This document shows positions 1 to 7,494 of a stretch of 64,000 bases of DNA, piece by piece. This DNA is from Pseudarthrobacter sp. C4D7 (lineage in GTDB: Bacteria > Actinomycetota > Actinomycetes > Actinomycetales > Micrococcaceae), in contig NZ_JABFMW010000007.1 of NCBI RefSeq assembly GCF_013359725.1, positions 62,001-126,000 on the forward strand, read 5' to 3'. The notes under the pieces were generated by a model. That model saw nothing but the letters and a program-made list of their open reading frames with translations. It was not told where the DNA came from and did no database searches. Each line of letters begins with the position of its first letter. Position 1 is the first letter of the stretch. The translations under genes and the position numbers were made by a program.

Positions 1-38
1 ACATGGGAGATGGACGTGCGGTAGATCGAGGCGTCCAT
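1..38 (-). CDS. DUF1365 family protein, N-terminal fragment
   Basis: This gene starts with ATG 2 nt after the stop of the FAD oxidoreductase and runs off the window edge, so only twelve codons are visible (MDASIYRTSISH). The I-Y-R-T-x-I-S-H start resembles the beginning of DUF1365 proteins. Those proteins usually lie beside a flavin amine-oxidase-like protein and a cyclopropane-fatty-acyl-phospholipid synthase-like methyltransferase. The tight spacing implies translational coupling in one operon transcribed leftward. The family assignment rests on a very short peptide plus context, so it is an inference. Confidence 0.6.
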   Translation of the reverse strand, partial: MDASIYRTSISH

Positions 39-40
39 GG

Positions 41-1438
41 TCAGACGGGTTCTGCGGACAGCAGTTCCCGCTCCCCCTCGCCGGTTGGGTCCGTGGAGTC
101 CCCGGCCCGGGCCACCGGCCAGGTGCGGCCCAGTTTCTCCGCGGCGCGGACGCCGGAGAGGGCGCCGTCCTCGTGGAAGCCCCAGCCGAGGTACGCCCCG
201 GCGTAGGCGATCCGGCCGTCGCTGATTGCGGCGATGGCCTGCTGGGCCTTCAGGGAATCAGGGGTGTACTGCGGGTGTTCGTACACCATGCGTTCCAGCA
301 CGGCACTGTCCGAGATCAGCTCGGATTCACCCAGGCTGACCAGGTATGGGAGCCCGTCTGCAGGCTCGAGCCGCTGCAGCCGGGTGAGGTCGTAACTGAC
401 CAGCACTTTGTCGGGGCGCGCATCGCATGCCGGGAGCCGGTAGTTCCACGACGCCCTGGCGTTGTCCGCCGCGGGCAGCACCGCAGGGTCCTGGTGGAAC
501 ACCGTGTGGTTCACCGAGTACGGCATCCCGCCCAGGGCTTCCTTCTCCGCCGGTGTGGCGTCGGCCAGGAAGCCGAGGGCCTGTGCCGGATGGGTTGCGA
601 TCACCACGGCGTCAAAGTCTTCCGTACCGCCGGCCGTTGCCAGTTCCACGCCATCGGGTTGGCGCCGGACGGCGGTCACGGGGGTGCCAAGGCGTACGTC
701 GGGCAGCGTGGCGGCAAGCTTTTCGACGTACCGTGCCGATCCGCCGGTTACGGTGCGCCACTGCGGCGAGCCTTTGAGGCCCAGCATGCCGTGGTGGCCC
801 AGGAACGTGAAGAGGTACCGTGCCGGGTAGGCCAGTGCGGTGGTGGGATCGCAGGACCAGACGGCGCTGACCACCGGAGTCATGAAGTGGGAAATGAAAT
901 AGGCGCTGAACTTCTCCCGCGCCAGGAATTGGCCAAGCGTCAGTTCCGGGACCTCAACGTCGCCACTGACGGCCGACGGCGGCGCCGTCCTGAGCAGTTC
1001 CCGCGCTTTCCGGTAAAAACGGGTGACTTCGAGCAGCATCAGCAGGTAGCGGCCGCGCAGCAGGCTGGACGGCCGGGCGATGATCCCCCGTGCTCCGTCA
1101 CGGGCACCGGCGTATTCAAGTCCGCAGCCGTCGCAGCGGATGGACATGCTCATCTCGGAGTCCTGGGTTTCGACGCCCAGCTCGGCGAACAACCGCAGGA
1201 GGGTGGGGTAGGTACGTTCGTTGTGCACGATGAATCCCGTGTCCACCCCGAGGGCGCTTCCGTCGGCCTGTGGCATGTCATGGGTGTGGGCGTGGCCGCC
1301 CAGCCTGGCATCTGCCTCGAAGAGGGTGACGTCGTCCTGCCTGTTCAATACGTAGGCGGCGGTCAATCCGGCCACCCCGCTGCCGATCACGGCTATGCGC
1401 CGCCGGCCGCCTGCACTTACTGCTGGGTCAAGTGACAC
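41..1438 (-). CDS. NAD(P)/FAD-dependent oxidoreductase, amine-oxidase-like
   Basis: This 465-residue soluble flavoprotein has a dinucleotide-binding Rossmann motif G-S-G-V-A-G at residues 19-24, followed by the FAD-ribose acidic residue in LFEAD and the R-L-G-G-H segment typical of the flavin amine oxidase/protoporphyrinogen oxidase fold. I chose the GTG at 1438 because GGAGGAG lies 7 nt upstream. The longer open frame would run into the divergent LysR gene. The next gene downstream looks like DUF1365. In many bacteria this pair accompanies a Cfa-like methyltransferase and is thought to modify membrane fatty acids. The substrate is unknown here. Alternative: a generic desaturase-like flavoprotein. 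Confidence 0.9.
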   Translation of the reverse strand: MSLDPAVSAGGRRRIAVIGSGVAGLTAAYVLNRQDDVTLFEADARLGGHAHTHDMPQADGSALGVDTGFIVHNERTYPTLLRLFAELGVETQDSEMSMSIRCDGCGLEYAGARDGARGIIARPSSLLRGRYLLMLLEVTRFYRKARELLRTAPPSAVSGDVEVPELTLGQFLAREKFSAYFISHFMTPVVSAVWSCDPTTALAYPARYLFTFLGHHGMLGLKGSPQWRTVTGGSARYVEKLAATLPDVRLGTPVTAVRRQPDGVELATAGGTEDFDAVVIATHPAQALGFLADATPAEKEALGGMPYSVNHTVFHQDPAVLPAADNARASWNYRLPACDARPDKVLVSYDLTRLQRLEPADGLPYLVSLGESELISDSAVLERMVYEHPQYTPDSLKAQQAIAAISDGRIAYAGAYLGWGFHEDGALSGVRAAEKLGRTWPVARAGDSTDPTGEGERELLSAEPV

Positions 1439-1522
1439 TTCATGCTCCTCCGCTGAACATTTGCCGCTGCGCTGGTTGTACAGATGGCAATTCGGCGCGG
1501 TCGAAGCGCCGGATGGGTGCAG

Positions 1523-1528
1523 TACTGT
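1523..1528 (+). promoter_or_regulatory. -10 box of a leaderless LysR mRNA
   Basis: TACTGT stands exactly 6 nt before the GTG at 1535. The first transcribed base should be at or next to the start codon, so no ribosome binding site is needed. This supports the GTG as the true start. No good -35 is visible. Confidence 0.6.
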
Positions 1529-1534
1529 GAACTG

Positions 1535-2452
1535 GTGGTAAATCCCGTGCACCTGAAGACCCTACTGGAGGTCACACGGCTGGGCTCGTTCGCCGCGGCG
1601 GCAGCGACGCTGGGTTACACCGCCTCTGCCGTTTCACAGCAGATGTCCGCGTTGGAGCGGGAAACGGGCGTAACCCTCTTCCAGCGGTCGGCACGTGCCG
1701 TGATCCCTACGGAAGCCGCCGTCGTCATGACCCGGCATGCTGCGAAGGTGCTCACTGACATCGAAGCGCTGATGGCCGCCGCGTCCCGCACGCAGGAGGC
1801 CGGAAGCCAGGAGCTGCGGCTGGGCATCTTTCCCAGCCTGGCCACCTATGTCCTGCCGCGGATCCTCAAGAATCCTGCGTGGAAGGACCTTGGCATCGAC
1901 CTGCGGGTTTCCGTCGCCGAACCGGGGCAGACCATCCAGGGGCTGCGGACCGGCGGCGACCTGGACCTGGCCGTGGTGTTCCAGGTGGGACAGACCGGGT
2001 TCGCGTGGCCGAACACCATCAACCGGCAGTGGATCGGCGACGACGATTTCCGCGTGGTCCTTCCTGCCCGTTGGGGCTTCCGGGCCGACGCAAGGGTGGC
2101 GGCCGACCACCTGTCGGAGATGCCCTGGATCATGCACCATCCAGGCACCAGCGACGCCATGGTGATCGAACGGCTCTTCGCCGGCTGCAACCTGCACCCC
2201 CGGGTGGTGGCGCACAGCGATGATTTCCACGCGAGCCTGGAGATGGCGGCTGCAGGGCTGGGCGCCGCCCTGGTCCCGGAACTGGCGCTGCGGAACAAAC
2301 CTGCGGGCGTGGTGGTGCTGGATGTGCCCGAGATCCGGTTGGCGCGCAACGTCTTTGCGCTGCTGATCAATGACCGGAAGACGGCCCGGGTGCAGCTTTT
2401 CGTGGACCTGCTGGCGGAAACTCTCGCGGGGATGCGCACCGCGGTGAATTAG
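1535..2452 (+). CDS. LysR-family transcriptional regulator
   Basis: This 305-residue DNA-binding regulator begins with a LysR winged helix-turn-helix at about residues 5-60 (motif S-F-A-A-A-A, then A-V-S-Q-Q-M in the recognition helix). A periplasmic-binding-protein-like effector domain follows at about 90-300. The start is GTG at 1535, 6 nt after a -10 box; an in-frame ATG at 1484 would overlap the divergent promoter. The gene is divergent from the FAD oxidoreductase, with 96 bp between start codons, so it may control that lipid-modification locus as LysR proteins often do for divergent neighbours. The inducer cannot be read from sequence. Confidence 0.92.
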   Translation: MVNPVHLKTLLEVTRLGSFAAAAATLGYTASAVSQQMSALERETGVTLFQRSARAVIPTEAAVVMTRHAAKVLTDIEALMAAASRTQEAGSQELRLGIFPSLATYVLPRILKNPAWKDLGIDLRVSVAEPGQTIQGLRTGGDLDLAVVFQVGQTGFAWPNTINRQWIGDDDFRVVLPARWGFRADARVAADHLSEMPWIMHHPGTSDAMVIERLFAGCNLHPRVVAHSDDFHASLEMAAAGLGAALVPELALRNKPAGVVVLDVPEIRLARNVFALLINDRKTARVQLFVDLLAETLAGMRTAVN

Positions 2453-2485
2453 GCCCGAATGCTGGAATGGTCTGCCCTTGGGGTC

Positions 2486-2491
2486 TATGTT
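2486..2491 (+). promoter_or_regulatory. -10 box of a leaderless mRNA
   Basis: TATGTT ends 6 nt before the ATG at 2498, giving a leaderless start for the DUF2004-like gene. The position excludes the upstream in-frame ATG at 2459 as the main start. Confidence 0.6.
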
Positions 2492-2497
2492 GAGACT

Positions 2498-3004
2498 ATG
2501 AACAAGGTAGCGAGCCAGCACTTTGGGGAGATTGAGCTCAACCACGGCAGGGACCACCTCTTCGCCGCCAAACATGAGCTGCGCGGCCATCCGCTGGAAC
2601 TCGACCTGAACATCAACGCCCATGACCACTTCGATGAAGCCGCACTGCGCAAAGTCGAATTCCGGCTGCGTTTCCTGCCCGAACTGGTGGACGAAGTCCG
2701 GGAAATGATCGCCGCGGAACTGGAGCAGGAGGGCACCAGCCCCCAGGAGTACCTGCATTTCCACTGCAACGCTTTGAAGGACGAACAACTGCACAAGGTG
2801 TTTGGAGTGGAGGACCGGAGCCAGCTGACCAACGAAGTTTTCCTGAAGGCCCTGAAACTGGGCCACGTGGCTATTTTCCCCGGCCAGCCGGAACGCTACT
2901 TCGTCCTGGATTTCACCCTCGGGGAGCACTTTACCGACGAAGTCCTGGTTGCGTCGGCGGACCAGGACGGCGTGGTGGACGACGAAATCGTCTGGGAGTC
3001 CTGA
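2498..3004 (+). CDS. DUF2004-like conserved hypothetical protein
   Basis: This 168-residue soluble acidic protein begins MNKVASQHFGEIEL and has no signal peptide, membrane segment or cysteine pair. The opening pattern, in which a HFGEIEL strand is followed by a charged central region and a terminal YFVLDFTLG strand, resembles DUF2004 proteins of Actinobacteria. I recognise the family only from general pattern. No biochemical function is known to me. The gene stands alone between the LysR gene and a strong terminator, and it has its own leaderless promoter, so it is probably monocistronic. Confidence 0.8.
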   Translation: MNKVASQHFGEIELNHGRDHLFAAKHELRGHPLELDLNINAHDHFDEAALRKVEFRLRFLPELVDEVREMIAAELEQEGTSPQEYLHFHCNALKDEQLHKVFGVEDRSQLTNEVFLKALKLGHVAIFPGQPERYFVLDFTLGEHFTDEVLVASADQDGVVDDEIVWES

Positions 3005-3018
3005 TTTTTTAAGCACGA

Positions 3019-3056
3019 CGGCGGCCGGTCACCCATGGTGACCGGCCGCCGTTTTT
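3019..3056 (+). terminator. Rho-independent terminator
   Basis: A perfect 15-bp stem (3019-3033 with 3037-3051) closes a 3-nt loop and is followed by TTTTT at 3052-3056. It terminates the DUF2004-like gene and separates it from the convergent metE. Confidence 0.92.
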
Positions 3057-3067
3057 AGTGCGGTCCT

Positions 3068-5398
3068 TTACTTCGCTGTTTCCAGCAGGCCGGCGCGGAC
3101 CGCCTGGGTGGCCTTGACCAGGTTCCGCAGGGACTCTTCCGTCTCGGCGTAGCCACGGGTCTTCAGGCCGCAGTCCGGGTTGACCCAGAGCTGGCGGGTG
3201 GGAACGTGCTTAACGGCGGTGCTGAGCAGTTCGGTGACTTCCTGCTCGCCCGGGACGCGCGGCGAGTGGATGTCATAGACGCCCGGCCCCACGCCGCGGC
3301 CAAAGCCGTGCGCCTCCAGGTCGTGGACCACCTCCATGCGGGACCGTGCGGCTTCAATGGAGGTTACGTCCGCATCCAGGCCGTCGATCGCATCGATGAT
3401 CACACCGAACTCGGAGTAGCACAGGTGGGTGTGGATCTGGGTGGAGTCGGCGGCACCGGCCGTGGCCAGGCGGAAGGAGTCAACCGACCACTTCAGGTAG
3501 TCAGCCTGGTCTGCCTTGCGCAGCGGGAGCAGTTCCCGCAGGGCGGGCTCGTCCACCTGGATGACCTTGATGCCGGCGGCTTCGAGGTCGGCGATCTCGT
3601 CGCGCAGCGCCAGGCCCACCTGGTTGGCGGTCTCGCCCAGGGGCTGGTCGTCGCGGACGAAGGACCAGGCCAGGATGGTGACCGGACCGGTGAGCATGCC
3701 CTTCATCGGCTTGCTGGTCAACGACTGCGCATACTCCGCCCACTTGACGGTGATCGGTGCGCTGCGGGTGACGTCGCCCCAGAGGATGGACGGACGGGTG
3801 CAGCGTGAACCGTAGGACTGGACCCAGCCGTGGACCGTGACGTCGAAGCCCTCCAGGTTTTCGGCGAAGTACTGGACCATGTCGTTGCGCTCGGGTTCAC
3901 CATGGACCAAGACGTCATAGCCCAGCTCTTCCTGGAGCTCCACCACGCGCTTGATTTCGTCCTTCATGAGCTGCGCGTACTGCTCATCACTCAGCTCACC
4001 CTTGGTGTTGCGCGCACGGGCCGAGCGGATCTCTGCCGTCTGCGGGAAGGACCCGATGGTGGTGGTGGGCAGCGGCGGCAGGTGCAGCGCCTCTTCCTGG
4101 GCGGCTTCGCGGGCCGCATAGTCGGACCGGGTGAAGTCGGCTGCGGTCAGGGCCTCGGTGCGGGCCCGGACGTCAGCGCGGTGGACGCCTTCTGCGGTGG
4201 CGCGGGAGGCAATGACAGCTGCTGCCTCGTTGATCGCGTCCCTGGCTGAGGCGGGCTCCGCCAGGTAGGAGGCCAGGGTGGCAACCTCGACCGCCTTCTG
4301 GTCCGCGAACGCCAGCCAGCTGCGGAGCTGCGCGGGCAGCTGCGTTTCCTCGGCGACATCGTGCGGGACGTGCTGCGTGGACGTGGACGTGGAGACCGCC
4401 ACTGCCCCGGCGGCGGCTTTGAGCTGATCAAGCTTTGCAGCGGACGCGGCAAGGTCGTTGCGCCAGATGTTGTGGCCGTCCACGACGCCGGCGACCAGAG
4501 TCTTGTTGCCCAGGCCCGCCAGTGCTGCCGCGGAGGGAACGGCGCCCTTGAAAACGTCGATGTGCAGGGCGTCGATGTTGGTGGCGGCAAGGGTCCCCAA
4601 CTGGGCGCCAAGTGAACCGTAGGGGGTGGACACCAGGATCTGGGGGCGGTGGGCGGCAGCCGCCAGGACGTCGTACGCCCGGGCAACGGCGGCGTCGATC
4701 TCTGCGGCCGGGGTGTCCTGGTCAACCACCAGGGCGGGCTCGTCGAGCTGGACCCATCCGGCGCCGGCGGCGGCCAGCTTCTCCAACAGCTGGACGTACA
4801 CCGGCAGGATGTCCTCGAGGCGGGACAGCGGCGCAAACCCTTCCGGGGCGTCGTCGGAGGCCTTGGACAGCAGCAGGTAGGTGACCGGGCCAACGATGTA
4901 CGGGCGGGTTTCAATGCCGTTGGCCAGGGCGAAGGCGAACTCGTCCACCTTGGCGGTGGAGGCCAGGCTGAATGCGGTTTCGGGGCCGATCTCCGGGACC
5001 AGGTAGTGGTAGTTGGTGTCAAACCATTTGGTCATTTCCAGCGGCTGCTGGTCCTTGGTGCCGCGGGCCAGGGTGAAGTACCCGTCCAGGCCCAGCTGTC
5101 CTTCAGCGTTAAGGAGCCTGCCGAAGCGGGCCGGCACCGCGCCCAGGTGGGCGGTGGTGTCCAGGACCTGGTCGTAGTAGGAGAACGTGCCGGGCACAGC
5201 TGCCGCCTCGGTCAGGCCAAGGTCCTGGAGCCGCCTGGCGGTGGCAAGCTGGATGTCCTTGGCTGCCGCGTCCAGTGCCGCGGCATCGATCCGGCCGGCC
5301 CAGTAGGCTTCGACGGCCTTCTTGAGTTCGCGCCGGCGACCGATGCGGGGGTAGCCGAGGAGCGAAGCGGAGGGGAAAGGGGTGTTGTTTTCAGGCAT
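3068..5398 (-). CDS. metE: Cobalamin-independent methionine synthase
   Basis: 5-Methyltetrahydropteroyltriglutamate-homocysteine S-methyltransferase makes methionine from homocysteine without vitamin B12, in the cytosol. At 776 residues it has the usual length, with two (beta-alpha)8 barrels. The N-terminal half opens with LLGYPRIGRRRELKKA. The catalytic half contains HGEPERNDMVQYF, the homocysteine/zinc segment H-T-H-L-C-Y-S-E-F and the late zinc cysteine in NPDCGLKTRGY. All expected zinc ligands are present. GAGGA lies before the ATG. It lies 80 bp downstream of metF on the same strand, so MetF would feed methyl-THF to MetE from one transcript. No cobalamin riboswitch motif is visible. Confidence 0.98.
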   Translation of the reverse strand: MPENNTPFPSASLLGYPRIGRRRELKKAVEAYWAGRIDAAALDAAAKDIQLATARRLQDLGLTEAAAVPGTFSYYDQVLDTTAHLGAVPARFGRLLNAEGQLGLDGYFTLARGTKDQQPLEMTKWFDTNYHYLVPEIGPETAFSLASTAKVDEFAFALANGIETRPYIVGPVTYLLLSKASDDAPEGFAPLSRLEDILPVYVQLLEKLAAAGAGWVQLDEPALVVDQDTPAAEIDAAVARAYDVLAAAAHRPQILVSTPYGSLGAQLGTLAATNIDALHIDVFKGAVPSAAALAGLGNKTLVAGVVDGHNIWRNDLAASAAKLDQLKAAAGAVAVSTSTSTQHVPHDVAEETQLPAQLRSWLAFADQKAVEVATLASYLAEPASARDAINEAAAVIASRATAEGVHRADVRARTEALTAADFTRSDYAAREAAQEEALHLPPLPTTTIGSFPQTAEIRSARARNTKGELSDEQYAQLMKDEIKRVVELQEELGYDVLVHGEPERNDMVQYFAENLEGFDVTVHGWVQSYGSRCTRPSILWGDVTRSAPITVKWAEYAQSLTSKPMKGMLTGPVTILAWSFVRDDQPLGETANQVGLALRDEIADLEAAGIKVIQVDEPALRELLPLRKADQADYLKWSVDSFRLATAGAADSTQIHTHLCYSEFGVIIDAIDGLDADVTSIEAARSRMEVVHDLEAHGFGRGVGPGVYDIHSPRVPGEQEVTELLSTAVKHVPTRQLWVNPDCGLKTRGYAETEESLRNLVKATQAVRAGLLETAK

Positions 5399-5478
5399 GG
5401 CAAAAGTCCTCAGGTCGGAGGTAAGTCAAAAGGGCGTGGGTTATCGCGGTAAGGCGTGGAACGGTGCCGGGGCGGCGG

Positions 5479-6444
5479 TCAGCTGGCCAGCTGGGGCCGG
5501 GCAACTGCACTGCGGGCAGGGCTGCTGCGGTTGTGGCGCGGCAGGGCCAGTTTGTCCAGTACTTCCAGGGCACTCTGGTGCTCGTTGAACGTGTACAGGT
5601 GGATTCCGGGGGCTCCGGCGTCCAGGGCGGCATTGGCCAGGTCAACCGTGGCGTCGACGCCGACGTGCAGCCGATCGATGTCGCTGTCAGCGGCCGCGAG
5701 GCGTTCCATCAGCTTCACGTCCGGTTCAACTCCGGCCAGTTCCCCCAGCCGGTTGAGCCGGCGGAGGCTGGTGAACGGCATGACCCCGGGGATGATGGGG
5801 ATGGTCACGCCGGCACGGCGGGCACGGGTGAGCAGGTCCGCGTACTGCGCGGCTTCGAAGAACACCTGGGTGATGGCAAAGTCCGCGCCGGACCGCTGCT
5901 TGGCAAGCAGGACTTCGACGTCGTGTTCCTCGCTGGGTGATTCCGGATGGCGCGTGGGGTACGCCGCCACACCGACCGCGATCTTACCGGCGCACAGCAG
6001 GGCCGAACGGCGCTGCTCCACCCGGCGGATGAGGTCGATCAGGTCCTGGGCGTAGCGGAGCGATCCGTCTGCCGGCCTGCCGCCGTCCCGGGGGAGGTCG
6101 CCGCGCAGGGCAAGGATGCCCCGCACGCCGATGTCCAGCAGGTCGCCGATGATTCCGGCGAGTTCCTGGGGCGTGTTTCCCACACAGGTCAGGTGGGCCA
6201 GCGGCCGCAGGGTGGTTTCGACCAGGAGCCGGTTGATGAGATCCAGGGCGGTGTCCCGGTTGGACCCGCTGGCACCGTACGTCACGGAGACGTAGTCCGG
6301 GGCCGTGGTTTCCAGCTCCCGGATGGTGGTCCAGAGGGTTTCCGCAGCAGCTGGCGAACGCGGCGGAAAAAGTTCGTAGGAGAGCGCCACCGGGGCGTTC
6401 TCGGACAGATGGGGATGTGCGTCAATAAGGCTTGGTGGTGACAT
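5479..6444 (-). CDS. metF: Methylenetetrahydrofolate reductase
   Basis: This 321-residue FAD enzyme reduces 5,10-methylene-THF to 5-methyl-THF, the methyl donor for MetE downstream. Family signatures are the early S-Y-E-L-F-P-P-R segment (catalytic Glu), the Y-V-S-V-T-Y-G strand, L-A-L-R-G-D, and a late H-L-Y-T-F-N sequence. The frame stays open 144 bp further upstream, but the ATG at 6444 has AAGGA 8 nt before it and starts just ahead of conserved sequence. The extra codons look non-coding. A leader of about 215 nt with a palindrome precedes it. Confidence 0.96.
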   Translation of the reverse strand: MSPPSLIDAHPHLSENAPVALSYELFPPRSPAAAETLWTTIRELETTAPDYVSVTYGASGSNRDTALDLINRLLVETTLRPLAHLTCVGNTPQELAGIIGDLLDIGVRGILALRGDLPRDGGRPADGSLRYAQDLIDLIRRVEQRRSALLCAGKIAVGVAAYPTRHPESPSEEHDVEVLLAKQRSGADFAITQVFFEAAQYADLLTRARRAGVTIPIIPGVMPFTSLRRLNRLGELAGVEPDVKLMERLAAADSDIDRLHVGVDATVDLANAALDAGAPGIHLYTFNEHQSALEVLDKLALPRHNRSSPARSAVARPQLAS

Positions 6445-6589
6445 TTGCGTCCTTGGCTTTGGGCCATTGGGGCGTCCTGCCCGAGGGGTCGGGAAGCCGG
6501 CAATGAATTTGAGTTTGGGGAACACGGAGGGACTCCACGAGGACGCAGCCGCGACTGTTACGCCTGGAATGAAGTAGTCCGTGAGCAAA

Positions 6590-6642
6590 TGTCAGGCCCA
6601 CATGGGGGCACCCACACCCTCCGGAGCGGAGGATCGCTGACA
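6590..6642 (-). promoter_or_regulatory. Candidate structured leader of metF
   Basis: On the minus strand TGTCAG (6637-6642) can pair with CTGACA (6590-6595), closing a 53-nt element. Inside lies a perfect CCTCC/GGAGG hairpin and a second C-rich/G-rich arm. A tiny upstream frame ATG-TGG-GCC-TGA (6592-6603) lies within it. It does not match the SAM, SAH or cobalamin riboswitch cores that I know. It may simply be a mRNA structure. Confidence 0.3.
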
Positions 6643-6643
6643 C

Positions 6644-6657
6644 GTTACCGCGGTAAC
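6644..6657 (-). promoter_or_regulatory. 14-bp palindromic operator candidate for metF
   Basis: GTTACCGCGGTAAC is a perfect palindrome about 10 nt downstream of the predicted metF -10 box. That is where a dimeric repressor would block initiation. It does not match the McbR site known from Corynebacterium. The regulator is unknown. Confidence 0.5.
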
Positions 6658-6666
6658 TTGTCTACG

Positions 6667-6696
6667 ACTCTAGGGGTGCTTCGGTGTCCCTCACAA
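6667..6696 (-). promoter_or_regulatory. metF promoter
   Basis: On the minus strand -35 TTGTGA (6691-6696) and -10 TAGAGT (6667-6672) are separated by 18 bp. The predicted start of transcription falls at about 6660, just before the palindrome. Confidence 0.55.
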
Positions 6697-6771
6697 GTCG
6701 GCACCGAATTAAGACGCAGTTTTACAGCCCATTTCCGTCGCCACCGGAATTTTCTTCGCCGGCACGCCGGG

Positions 6772-7494
6772 CTACCAGGGGCGCTCCGGTGCGGTCCCGC
6801 TGCTGCCGTCCAGGTATTCTTCCCGCTCGCGTCCGCTGTTCCGCTCGCGTTCGGCCTGCCGTGCGCTGTCCTGCAACTGCTTCAACTGGTCCTGGCGGGG
6901 GTCCGCGGACGGTTCCGGCGACGGTTGCTCCCCCGGCGCGGGTTCCGGGTGCGGGGACTGGTTCGCGGCGCTGAGCTTGCCCTCCAGCCGTTCCCTGGCA
7001 GCCGCCAGCCGGCCGCCGGTTTCCGATCCGGCTGCCAGGCAGCCTTCGGGGGCACGGGCACCGGCGTCGAGCGCCTCTTTGAACAGTGGAACGGCCGACG
7101 CCGGGTCCCCAGCCTGGACGCGCTGGTCCCCCAGGCGCTCAATGACGAGGACCAGATTCACCCGGACCGGGCATTCGTCCGTGGAACCGGCGGGAACCAA
7201 TCCCAGGCTCTCTTCGAACAATGCCCTGGCGGCTCCGTCATCCCCCGCCAAGGCAGCTGCGTCACCGGCGGCGAAGGGCGCCTTGTGCCGTTCCACCACG
7301 TTCGCCAGCCCAAGGCCGTCCGCAGCGGCGTGAACGGCATCCGCGTCGCCGGCGGCGAACCCGGTGGCGGCCCGGTCCGCCAGGATGCCCAGGCTGAGCA
7401 GTTTGGTGGCGACGCACAGCAGCAGGAGCACGGGCAGGGCTGACCACAGCAGCAGGCGGCGCCGGCGCACGCGTGGAGTCGATTGTTCAGTCAC
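6772..7494 (-). CDS. TPR-like membrane-anchored protein of the Bat-like operon
   Basis: This 240-residue protein has an N-terminal basic stretch and one transmembrane segment (about residues 13-33, W-S-A-L-P-V-L-L-L-L). An alanine-rich helical region with two TPR-like repeats follows (about 65-175). The C-terminal tail (180-240) is hydrophilic and low in complexity, rich in Pro, Glu and Arg. The start is GTG, overlapping the stop of the VWA protein by four bases (GTGA), so translation is coupled. It is the last gene of the MoxR-DUF58-VWA operon. In other bacteria the analogous position holds BatC/BatE TPR proteins. The assignment is by position and fold pattern only. Confidence 0.8.
   Translation of the reverse strand: MTEQSTPRVRRRRLLLWSALPVLLLLCVATKLLSLGILADRAATGFAAGDADAVHAAADGLGLANVVERHKAPFAAGDAAALAGDDGAARALFEESLGLVPAGSTDECPVRVNLVLVIERLGDQRVQAGDPASAVPLFKEALDAGARAPEGCLAAGSETGGRLAAARERLEGKLSAANQSPHPEPAPGEQPSPEPSADPRQDQLKQLQDSARQAERERNSGREREEYLDGSSGTAPERPW

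Larger units (their letters stand above)
6445..6771. other. Intergenic region: metF leader and promoter
   Basis: No gene is supported here. On the minus strand it holds the metF promoter (6667-6696), a 14-bp palindrome just inside the expected transcript, a closed hairpin-rich stretch (6590-6642) and a long leader. The remaining part, 6697-6771, lies downstream of the divergent-side TPR-like gene's stop and shows nothing clear. Confidence 0.6.

Noticed and set aside
6422..6643. A 73-codon frame in the metF leader beginning GTG-TCA-GCG (minus strand)
   Set aside because: It overlaps the metF start in another frame, has no ribosome site, and its sequence is not protein-like. A short leader peptide remains possible but is unsupported.
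6445..6660. SAM or cobalamin riboswitch upstream of metF/metE
   Set aside because: I looked for the conserved cores of the SAM classes and the cobalamin box and did not find them. The hairpins are listed only as a candidate leader.
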